Of a stretch of DNA of 64,000 nucleotides, positions 24,470 through 31,344 are shown in pieces. A model generated the notes under the pieces. That model made no database searches, had not been told where the DNA came from, and saw nothing but the letters and a program-made list of their open reading frames with translations. Position 1 is the stretch's first letter, and each line of letters begins with the position of its first letter. Source of the DNA: Szabonella sp046295215 (lineage in GTDB: Bacteria > Pseudomonadota > Alphaproteobacteria > Rhodobacterales > Rhodobacteraceae); assembly GCA_046295215.1 (NCBI GenBank), contig JBKBNP010000017.1, positions 13,385 to 77,384 of the forward strand, in the 5' to 3' direction. The position numbers and the translations under genes were made by a program.

Positions 24470-24973
24470 CTATTTGCGCTTCTTCTTCGGGGGGGCGGCC
24501 TCCGCCTCGGCGGGGCCGTCCTGACCGGGTGCCATGTCGGTGTCCATGGCCAGCACCGCACGCACCGCCTGCGCGGCCTCGGCCCCCTTCTTGACAAAAT
24601 GCGCGGAAAAGAAGCTGAAATGCTCCGCCGTCGGCTGGAAGTGATGCGGCGTCAAGGAGACCGAAAACACCGGCACGCCGGTTTTCAGTTGCACGTCCAT
24701 AAGCCCCTGCACCACGGTCTGTGCCACGAAATCATGCCGGTAGATCCCACCATCCACCACCAGCGCCGCCGCCACAATGGCGTCATAGTGCCCCGACTGC
24801 GCCAGCTTCTGCGCCAGCAGCGGCATCTCGAAGGCACCCGGCACATCCCAGGTGACCACATGGGCGGAATGGCCGGACTGGCCCATATCGGCGGCAAAGC
24901 CCTGCAGGGCCTGATCCACGATTTCCGCGTGCCAGCGGGCTTTTATGAACGCGATCTGCATCTTGCCGGACAT
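24470..24973 (-). CDS. ribH: 6,7-dimethyl-8-ribityllumazine synthase, RibH2 type
   Basis: This enzyme condenses 5-amino-6-ribitylamino-uracil with dihydroxybutanone phosphate in riboflavin synthesis (167 residues). The N-terminal IAFIKARWHAEIVDQA and VTWDVPGAFEMPLLAQKL are lumazine synthase signatures, and HHFQPTAEHFSFFSAHFVKKGAEAAQA is the active-site histidine/C-terminal region. The RWHAEI variant and separation from other rib genes resemble the rhizobial/Brucella RibH2, which forms decamers. The start at 24973 has GGGAGG upstream. The tail ends PPKKKRK, a lysine-rich extension of unknown meaning. A canonical RibH may exist elsewhere in the genome. Confidence 0.88.
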   Translation of the reverse strand: MSGKMQIAFIKARWHAEIVDQALQGFAADMGQSGHSAHVVTWDVPGAFEMPLLAQKLAQSGHYDAIVAAALVVDGGIYRHDFVAQTVVQGLMDVQLKTGVPVFSVSLTPHHFQPTAEHFSFFSAHFVKKGAEAAQAVRAVLAMDTDMAPGQDGPAEAEAAPPKKKRK

Positions 24974-25055
24974 GGCGGATCCTCCCTTTGCCTGACCCAA
25001 CAGCTACGGTGTCGGGCAAGGGGAGGCAAGATGTCAGCCTGCCGCGCCTGCGGTC

Positions 25056-25397
25056 TTATTTAGCCCCGGAGACCTCGAAGCTGTCCGCCTCGAAAACGGT
25101 ATGGATCACATGACCGTCCAGCATCTCGATCAGCGGCGCGGAGGCGGCTTTGCTGGCCCAGCGGGTCGGGCTTTCCAGCGCCTCGGCAATATGTTCGCGT
25201 TTTTCGAAGGTCATCGCCATGACAAGTGGAAAGCGGCTGTCCTCGTCATCGCTTTCAACATCGCGCATGACGTTCAGCGCCACCAGATGCGGGAACTTCT
25301 CCCAATGGGGGCGCACGACATCACGCCAATGGGCGTGAAAGGCCTCTTCCTGCCCCGGCTTGATCCTGCCTTTGAAGAATGCGCAACGAATGAACAT
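25056..25397 (-). CDS. Small EthD/dimeric alpha-beta-barrel-like protein
   Basis: This is a predicted cytoplasmic protein of 113 residues with no signal or membrane segment. The start MFIRCAFFKGRIKPGQEEAFHAHWRDVVRPHW has the shape of EthD or antibiotic-monooxygenase-like alpha-beta-barrel proteins, which act as small oxygenases or ligand binders. The later part, PLVMAMTFEKREHIAEALESPTRWASKAA, continues this pattern. The ATG at 25397 has AAGGGA upstream. It lies downstream of the AfuC-like ATPase gene on the same strand (81-bp gap) but functional linkage is unknown. The family assignment rests on overall pattern only. Confidence 0.55.
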   Translation of the reverse strand: MFIRCAFFKGRIKPGQEEAFHAHWRDVVRPHWEKFPHLVALNVMRDVESDDEDSRFPLVMAMTFEKREHIAEALESPTRWASKAASAPLIEMLDGHVIHTVFEADSFEVSGAK

Positions 25398-25478
25398 GAC
25401 ATTGGTCCCTTGCCTGAAAATGTTACCGATACCATACCCTGTTGAGCAGGAATTGAAACCCCCTTCGGCAAGGAAGAG

Positions 25479-26552
25479 TCAGGCCGGCACCAACACCGGC
25501 CCGCTTTGCGCAAAGGAAAGTCGCACGTCAGACCCCACGCGCAAGGGGGACACCACATCATCCAGCACCGCGAACAGGCTGCCGAAAGCGGCCTCGACCG
25601 TGTATTCCATCCGGCTGCCGACATAGGTCGCCTTGACGATCCGTGCCGCCATGCCGGGCGCGGCCATATCCGGGTCCAGCCGCACGCGCGAGGGGCGCAC
25701 GGCCATCCGCGCCGGGCCGGGCGCCATTCCGCGCGAGGCAAGATGCTGGCGGTAATCGGCAATCCCCACCTCTGCCTGATCCCCCGAAACGGTCAGGATC
25801 TCGCAGGGAATGAGGTTCGCCTCGCCGATGAAATCCGCGACAAAGGCATCGGCGGGTTCTTCATACAACTGCCGGGGCGTGCCCTTCTGCGCAATCGCGG
25901 CATTGCGCATCACCACGATCTCGTCGGACACGGCCAGCGCCTCCTCCTGATCGTGGGTGACGTAAACCACGGTCAGGCCAAGATTCTGCTGGATCTCGCG
26001 GATCTCCTCGCGCACCTGACGGCGCAGCTTGGCGTCAAGGTTCGACAGGGGCTCATCGAACAGCAAGACCTGCGGTTCCAGCACCAGCGCGCGCGCCACG
26101 GCCACCCGCTGCTGTTGGCCGCCCGACAATTCCGAGGGCAACCGGCTGCCAAAGGCCGACAGCCCCACCAATGCCAGCCCCGCCTCTGCCCGCTCCCGCG
26201 TTTCCGACTTGTTGAAGCCGGAGAATTTCAGCCCATAGCTGACATTCTCCATCACCGTCATATGCGGAAACAGCGCGTAGGACTGGAACACCATCGACAC
26301 ATCGCGGTCTGTCGCGGGCAGGCTGGTCACTTCGCGGTCGCCAATGAAGATCTGGCCTTGGCTCGCCATTTCCAGCCCGGCGATCATGCGCAGCGTCGTC
26401 GTCTTGCCGCAGCCCGACGGTCCCAACAGCGTCACCAGCGAGCCCGCCGCGACCTCCAGATTGATGTTGTCCACCGCCTTCACGTCGCGGCCATAGATCT
26501 TGGTCACGTTGCGAAAGCTGACAGAGGCCGCCTTGGCGTTGATCTTCACCAT
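25479..26552 (-). CDS. ABC transporter ATP-binding protein (AfuC/FbpC/PotA group)
   Basis: This 357-residue ATPase drives an AfuABC/FbpABC-like importer. It has Walker A LLGPSGCGKTTTLRM, signature LSGGQQQRVAVARAL, Walker B VLLFDEPLSNLDAKLR and switch histidine VYVTHDQEEALA. A C-terminal TOBE-like regulatory domain of about 110 residues follows (ANLIPCEILTVSGDQAEVGI to the end). The gene starts 3 bases after the permease stop. The substrate class cannot be fixed from the ATPase; ferric iron, hexose phosphate or aminoethylphosphonate carriers share this group. Confidence 0.88.
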   Translation of the reverse strand: MVKINAKAASVSFRNVTKIYGRDVKAVDNINLEVAAGSLVTLLGPSGCGKTTTLRMIAGLEMASQGQIFIGDREVTSLPATDRDVSMVFQSYALFPHMTVMENVSYGLKFSGFNKSETRERAEAGLALVGLSAFGSRLPSELSGGQQQRVAVARALVLEPQVLLFDEPLSNLDAKLRRQVREEIREIQQNLGLTVVYVTHDQEEALAVSDEIVVMRNAAIAQKGTPRQLYEEPADAFVADFIGEANLIPCEILTVSGDQAEVGIADYRQHLASRGMAPGPARMAVRPSRVRLDPDMAAPGMAARIVKATYVGSRMEYTVEAAFGSLFAVLDDVVSPLRVGSDVRLSFAQSGPVLVPA

Positions 26553-26555
26553 ACC

Positions 26556-28763
26556 TTAATGTCCCATCTGTGCGCTACGGCGCCCGATCTTGGTGCGCCC
26601 CACCACAAGCTGCATCAGCCCCACCGCCGCCAGCATCACGAAGATCAGCGCGGTGGAATAGGCAATGGCGAGGCCGTAGTCGTTATTCTCCACCCGCCCG
26701 ATGATATAGCTGGTGGACATGTCATAGCGCGCCGAGACAAGGAAGATCACCGCCGAAATCGCCGTCATCGCGCTGACGAAGGAATAGACCAGCGCCGCCA
26801 CGATGGCCGGTTTCAGCAAGGGCAGGATCACCGCGCGGAAGGTCTGCCACGAGTTTGCGCCCAAGGTCAGGGACGACTCGTCAAGGCTCCGGTCAAGCTG
26901 CGACATCGACGCGATCCCCGCCCGCACGCCCACCGGCATGTTGCGGAACACGAAGCTGACGACAAGGATCAGCCCGGTGCCGGTAATCTCGATCGGGGGC
27001 ACGTTGAAGGCGAGGATATAGGCCACCCCGATCACCGTGCCCGGAACGGCAAAGCTGAGCATCGTGCCGAATTCGAAACTCCGCTTGCCCTTGAAATCCT
27101 GCCGCGTCAGCAGATAGGCGGTAATCAATCCCACCGCCGCCGTCAGCGGGGCCGAGATGGTCGCGATCATGATGGTGGTCCAGAAACTCGCCCAGGCGGA
27201 CCCCGTCCAGCGCACGCCGTTTTCACCCCAACTGACCGCAAAGGCCGTGCGGTAATGGTCCAGCGTCAACGTGTTGTCGAGACCCCAGAGCTGCACCAGC
27301 GAGCCATAGACGATATAGGCATAGACGATCAGCGTGAACGTGCCCCACAAGCCCGCAATCACATAGACCGGCACCGACAACCGGCGCGGCATCAGCGGGT
27401 GAACGCCCGAATCTCCCTTGCCGGTCACGGTGGTATAGCTTTTGCGGCCCAGCCAGAACCGTTGCAGCCAGAACGCGCCCAGCGTGAAGAACAGCAGCAC
27501 AAAGGCCAGGATCGCCGCGCGGCTCTGGTCATATTGCGCGCCGACGATGGCGAAAAAGATCTCGGTCGACAGCACGTCGAAATTGCCACCCAGCACCAGC
27601 GGGTTGCCGAAATCGGCCATGCTCTCGATGAAGCCCAAGAGGAAGGCATTGGCGAGACCCGGGCGCATCAGCGGCAGGGACACCGTGCGGAACGTCTCCC
27701 ACCGGTTCGCGCGCAGCGTCTGCGCGGCTTCCTCCATCGAGGGGGAAATGCCCTCGACCACGCCGATCATCACGAGAAAGGCGATGGGGGTGAAGGCCAG
27801 AACCTGCGCGATCAGGATGCCGGGCAGCCCGTAGACCCAGCGCGTCGGCGTGATCCCGAACCATTCCGACACCGTCTGTGTCACCGTGCCCGACAGGCCG
27901 AACAGCAGGATGATCGCCAGCCCGATCACGAAAGGCGGTGTGATGATCGGCAGCACCGTCAGCGCCCGCAGCGCGCGTTTGTAGCGGAAGGATGACCGTG
28001 TAAGCAGCAGCGCGAAGATCAGCCCCAGAACGGTCGTCAGGAAGCCCACCAGGACAGCAAGAAAGAGCGAGTTCCAGGCCACCCCGCAGCGCCCGCCCGA
28101 CAGGCAGCCAAGCCCCCAGATCCGGCGGTCGAACACCTTGGCAAGGAAGGTCGTGATGGAATAGCCGCCCTGATCGGCCACGAAGGCCGCCATCAGCATC
28201 TTGGCAATCGGGAAGAATACGAAAATCGCGACGACCGTGATGACCCCGCCAATCGCGCCGGTCACGAACACATCGCCATTGACCGCGCCGCGCGCGGCAA
28301 TCCCTTGCGTGAACAGGAACAGGAAGGACGAGGCCGCAATCAACGCGCCATAGCCCATGCCGAATTGCCGGTCACCCAATTCGCCGAACAAGGCCGTCAG
28401 CCAGGGCGCGGTGAACCCCCGAAGTCCGATCCCCAACCCCTGCGCCACCATCCACGAGAACCCGAAGGCCCCCGCAACGATCAGCACCTTGCCATAGATC
28501 GGATCGGTCTTGCGCCGCCGGATCACCAGCAAGGGCAGGATCAGCGCCAGCAGCATCGGCGCCAGCCACAGCTTTTGCCCCTGCGCGATCAGCACCATCG
28601 CGGGCGCATAGTCGCGGTCGAAGGGCCAGCCACCGGTCAGCCAGCGGAATTCCCAGAAATCCTCCACCCCATACCAGGGCAGGATGGCATAACCGACCCA
28701 TCCCGCCACGATCCAGAAGATCAGGACGGGATGGGCGGTGCTTTCACTTTTCGCAATCCGCAA
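26556..28763 (-). CDS. ABC transporter permease, fused double-domain (AfuB/FbpB-like)
   Basis: This 735-residue permease carries two membrane domains in one chain, each with a BPD_transp_1 region. EAA-type loops are visible as EEAAQTLRANRWETFRTVSLPLMRPG and DESSLTLGANSWQTFRAVILPLLKPA. An extra N-terminal hydrophobic region of about 200 residues precedes the first transport domain. The start appears to be a TTG at 28763 (MRIAKSEST), 17 bases after the binding-protein stop, because the next methionine would cut the first membrane segment; the ribosome site is poor, so translation may be coupled. Double-domain architecture is standard for FbpB/AfuB. Confidence 0.85.
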   Translation of the reverse strand: MRIAKSESTAHPVLIFWIVAGWVGYAILPWYGVEDFWEFRWLTGGWPFDRDYAPAMVLIAQGQKLWLAPMLLALILPLLVIRRRKTDPIYGKVLIVAGAFGFSWMVAQGLGIGLRGFTAPWLTALFGELGDRQFGMGYGALIAASSFLFLFTQGIAARGAVNGDVFVTGAIGGVITVVAIFVFFPIAKMLMAAFVADQGGYSITTFLAKVFDRRIWGLGCLSGGRCGVAWNSLFLAVLVGFLTTVLGLIFALLLTRSSFRYKRALRALTVLPIITPPFVIGLAIILLFGLSGTVTQTVSEWFGITPTRWVYGLPGILIAQVLAFTPIAFLVMIGVVEGISPSMEEAAQTLRANRWETFRTVSLPLMRPGLANAFLLGFIESMADFGNPLVLGGNFDVLSTEIFFAIVGAQYDQSRAAILAFVLLFFTLGAFWLQRFWLGRKSYTTVTGKGDSGVHPLMPRRLSVPVYVIAGLWGTFTLIVYAYIVYGSLVQLWGLDNTLTLDHYRTAFAVSWGENGVRWTGSAWASFWTTIMIATISAPLTAAVGLITAYLLTRQDFKGKRSFEFGTMLSFAVPGTVIGVAYILAFNVPPIEITGTGLILVVSFVFRNMPVGVRAGIASMSQLDRSLDESSLTLGANSWQTFRAVILPLLKPAIVAALVYSFVSAMTAISAVIFLVSARYDMSTSYIIGRVENNDYGLAIAYSTALIFVMLAAVGLMQLVVGRTKIGRRSAQMGH

Positions 28764-28779
28764 AGGGTGTTACTGCCGG

Positions 28780-29808
28780 TTACTGCGGCAGTCTGGACAC
28801 GTCATTGTCCCACTTTTCCAGCAGCCGCTTGCGTTCATCGGACGAGCCATACTTGATGAAATCGTAATCGATGAGCTTGATGAGATCCATGTTCGGTGCG
28901 AGGTCCGAGGACTCCGCCGCCTTGTTGGACATCACCTGGAAAGCATTGACCTGCAGCGCCAGCGTCTGTGCTTCGGCGCTCAGCGCCCAGTCATAGAAGG
29001 CCTTGGCCTGATCCAGATTGCGCGCGCCCTTGATGATCGACATGGATCCGATTTCGTAGCCCGTGCCCTCGCAGGGGGCGACGACCGACACCGGGAACCC
29101 GGCAACAGCGGTGGCCACCGCGTCATGCAGGAAGACGATGCCAACCGTGGTTTCGCCCTGACCCGCCGCCTTGATCGGCGCAGAGCCCGATTTGGTATAT
29201 TGGTTCACATTGGCATGAAGGCGTTTCATGTAGTCAAAACCGCCCTCCTCACCGAACAACTGGACCATCGTCGCAAGCGCGGTATAGGCCGTGCCCGAGG
29301 AGTTCGGATTCGCCATCTGCACATGGCCCTTGAATTCGGGCTTGGTCAGGTCTTCCCAACAGGCCGGTTCCGGCAGGTTGTTCCGGGCGATCAGATCCCG
29401 GTTATAGCCAAAGCCCAGCGCGCCGGAATAGATGCCGATGGTGCGGTTGCCCGCACTTTCCGCCTGCGCGATGGCCCAGGGGTGCAACTGGTCGCGCATG
29501 GGCGAGACATATTCCTCGGTCAGCCCTTCCTCTGCGGCCTGAAGATGCGGGTCGCCGGTGCCACCCCACCACACATCGCCGCGCGGATTGGATTCCTCGG
29601 CCTTCACCTGTGCGAAGGTTTCGCCCGATGACTTGCGCGTCATGTCGACCTTGATCCCCGAGGTTTCCTCGAAGCTGCGCGCGACCAGCTGGCACCAGTC
29701 CTCCTGCGCCGAACAGTAAAGGCTCAGACGTCCCTGCGCCATCGCGCCGGTCGTCGTGCCAAGGGTTGCCAGCGCCACGACGGACGCGGCCCAGAATTGA
29801 TAACGCAT
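28780..29808 (-). CDS. ABC transporter substrate-binding protein (AfuA/FbpA-like)
   Basis: This periplasmic receptor has 342 residues. A signal peptide (FWAASVVALATLGTTTGAMAQ) leads into LSLYCSAQEDWCQLVARSFEETSG, typical of the iron/AfuA group. The conserved block IYSGALGFGYNRDLIARNNLPEPACWEDLTKPEFKGHVQMANPNSSGTAY is present. I see no tyrosine pair of the kind used by FbpA to bind ferric iron near the central SGSAPIKAAGQGE region. This makes an organic phosphate or sugar phosphate, as for Actinobacillus AfuA, at least as likely as iron. It is first in the operon. Confidence 0.83.
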   Translation of the reverse strand: MRYQFWAASVVALATLGTTTGAMAQGRLSLYCSAQEDWCQLVARSFEETSGIKVDMTRKSSGETFAQVKAEESNPRGDVWWGGTGDPHLQAAEEGLTEEYVSPMRDQLHPWAIAQAESAGNRTIGIYSGALGFGYNRDLIARNNLPEPACWEDLTKPEFKGHVQMANPNSSGTAYTALATMVQLFGEEGGFDYMKRLHANVNQYTKSGSAPIKAAGQGETTVGIVFLHDAVATAVAGFPVSVVAPCEGTGYEIGSMSIIKGARNLDQAKAFYDWALSAEAQTLALQVNAFQVMSNKAAESSDLAPNMDLIKLIDYDFIKYGSSDERKRLLEKWDNDVSRLPQ

Positions 29809-29945
29809 GATTCCCTCCCAAGGATTGGGCGTTTTCGCCCTATGGGGTTGAGGTTGCCCGTAACCCGCGCACCATGCAACAGATTTTGTAACAGGAATGT
29901 TACAGACCCGTGATCCTTTGCTGACGGATCTCGAACCGACGAAGA

Positions 29946-30386
29946 TCAGGTCAACCGCGCCAGCAGCGCCATGATCTGTCGCCTTTCCCGCGCGTTCAGC
30001 GGCTCCAGCGTTCGGGCAGACACCGCCAGCGCATCATCGCGCCGCGCGCCAAACAGCGCGCGTCCGGCCTCGGTCAGCGCCACGTTCAGGCGGCGGCGGT
30101 CATCCGCGTCCGGCATGGTCGCGACGAGCCCCTGCCGCGCCAGCCGGTCCACCACGCCCTTGATGGTGGCCGCATCCATAGCCACCGCGCGGCCCAGCAG
30201 GTTTTGCGACAACGCGCCCTGTTCGGCGAGCCGCGCCAGCACCGCGAATTGCGTCGTCGTCACTTCGGGAATCGCCTCGGAAAACAGCGCCAGATGCCGC
30301 TGCGTGACCCGCCGCAGGACATAGCCGATCTGGTCGTCCAGCGCATAGGCCGGAAGATCCGCAGTCGCCTCTGCCGGGTTTTTCAT
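29946..30386 (-). CDS. MarR-family regulator of the adjacent N-heterocycle-type cluster
   Basis: This winged-helix dimeric regulator has 146 residues. The core is DQIGYVLRRVTQRHLALF, then TQFAVLARLAEQGALSQNLLGRAVAMDAATIKGVVDRLARQGLVATMPDADDRRRLNVALTEAG, which holds the recognition helix and the wing with the DDRRR tip. I start at the ATG at 30386 (MKNPAEATA); the longer frame overlaps the divergent operator. It is divergent from the molybdenum hydroxylase genes across a gap holding GTTTGCATACAAAC, a perfect dyad typical of MarR operators. It is probably a ligand-released repressor of the whole array up to 46965. Confidence 0.88.
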   Translation of the reverse strand: MKNPAEATADLPAYALDDQIGYVLRRVTQRHLALFSEAIPEVTTTQFAVLARLAEQGALSQNLLGRAVAMDAATIKGVVDRLARQGLVATMPDADDRRRLNVALTEAGRALFGARRDDALAVSARTLEPLNARERRQIMALLARLT

Positions 30387-30466
30387 CTTGTCCACATGTT
30401 CGGTGTAGCCTTTGACAGCCGTCCGGCGCAACAGCGTTGACAGGGGGCCGCACCGGCGCGCAGAGT

Positions 30467-30480
30467 GTTTGCATACAAAC
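30467..30480. promoter_or_regulatory. MarR-type operator upstream of the molybdenum hydroxylase genes
   Basis: GTTTG-CATA-CAAAC is a perfect 5-bp inverted repeat with a 4-base spacer, ending 18 bases before the hydroxylase start in the marR/hydroxylase gap. A near copy (12 of 14) lies before the transporter genes at 38465. Confidence 0.7.
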
Positions 30481-30498
30481 GATAACCGGACGCCAGGG

Positions 30499-31344
30499 AT
30501 GCCCGACTTCCTCCGCCCCGAAACGCTTGACGAAGCTCTCGCCCTGATGGCGGGCGGCGGGCTGTCGCCGCTGGCCGGCGGCACCGATCTTTACCCCGCC
30601 ACCCAGCGCCGCGCGCTGGCCCTTCCGGTGATCGACATTGCCCATCTGCCGGGACTGAGCGGCATCACCCGAACGGCCGAAGGGCTGCGTATCGGCGCCT
30701 GCACCACCTGGACCAGCATCCTCCGTGCCGACCTGCCCCCCGGCCTTGCGGCCTTGCAGCAGGCGGCGGTGGAGGTCGGCGGCGTCCAGATCCAGACGGC
30801 GGGCACCATCGGCGGCAACCTCTGCAACGCCTCCCCCGCCGCCGATGGGGTGCCCCCCCTGCTGATCCTCGATGCCGAGGTGGAACTGGCCAGCCAGTCC
30901 GCCACACGCCGCATGAGGCTCAACGATTTCCTGCAAGGTCCGCGCCAGACCGCGCGGCGACCGGAGGAGCTGCTGACCGCGATCCACATTCCGGCCTCCG
31001 CCCTGCCGGGCCGGTCCCGGTTCGTGAAACTCGGCGCGCGCGCCTATCTGGTCATCTCCATCGCCATGGTCGCGGTGCGGCTGGACCTGCAGGATGGACG
31101 CATCGTCGGGGCCGCGCTCGCCGTCGGGGCCTGTTCCGCCACCGCCCACCGCCTGCCGGCAGTCGAAGCGGCTTTGACCGGTGCGCTTGCCGAAGACGCA
31201 GCCGCCCTGATCCACGATACGGATGTCGCCGCCGCCTTGTCACCACTCGACGACCTGCGCGCCACCGCCGCCTACCGCGCAGAGGCCGCCGCCGAATTGC
31301 TGCGCCGCGCCACCGCCACCCTGTGCCAGCCGGTGCCCGCATGA
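30499..31344 (+). CDS. Molybdenum hydroxylase, FAD-binding subunit
   Basis: This is the medium (CoxM/NdhF-like) FAD subunit of a xanthine dehydrogenase-family enzyme, 281 residues. FAD-binding motifs are LAGGTDLYPATQRRAL and AGTIGGNLCNASPAADGVPPLL, the usual pair. The C-terminal domain (LGARAYLVISIAMVAVRLD) is the CO-dehydrogenase flavoprotein C-terminal fold. I start at the ATG at 30499 (MPDFLRPETL). The next gene overlaps it by 4 bases (ATGA). It passes electrons from the FeS centres of the partner to an acceptor. The context suggests a role in hydroxylating a ring nitrogen compound. Confidence 0.9.
   Translation: MPDFLRPETLDEALALMAGGGLSPLAGGTDLYPATQRRALALPVIDIAHLPGLSGITRTAEGLRIGACTTWTSILRADLPPGLAALQQAAVEVGGVQIQTAGTIGGNLCNASPAADGVPPLLILDAEVELASQSATRRMRLNDFLQGPRQTARRPEELLTAIHIPASALPGRSRFVKLGARAYLVISIAMVAVRLDLQDGRIVGAALAVGACSATAHRLPAVEAALTGALAEDAAALIHDTDVAAALSPLDDLRATAAYRAEAAAELLRRATATLCQPVPA

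Noticed and set aside
25506..27995. An 829-codon open frame on the plus strand
   Set aside because: It is antisense to the AfuB/AfuC-like genes, which show full sets of ABC motifs; the plus reading has none.
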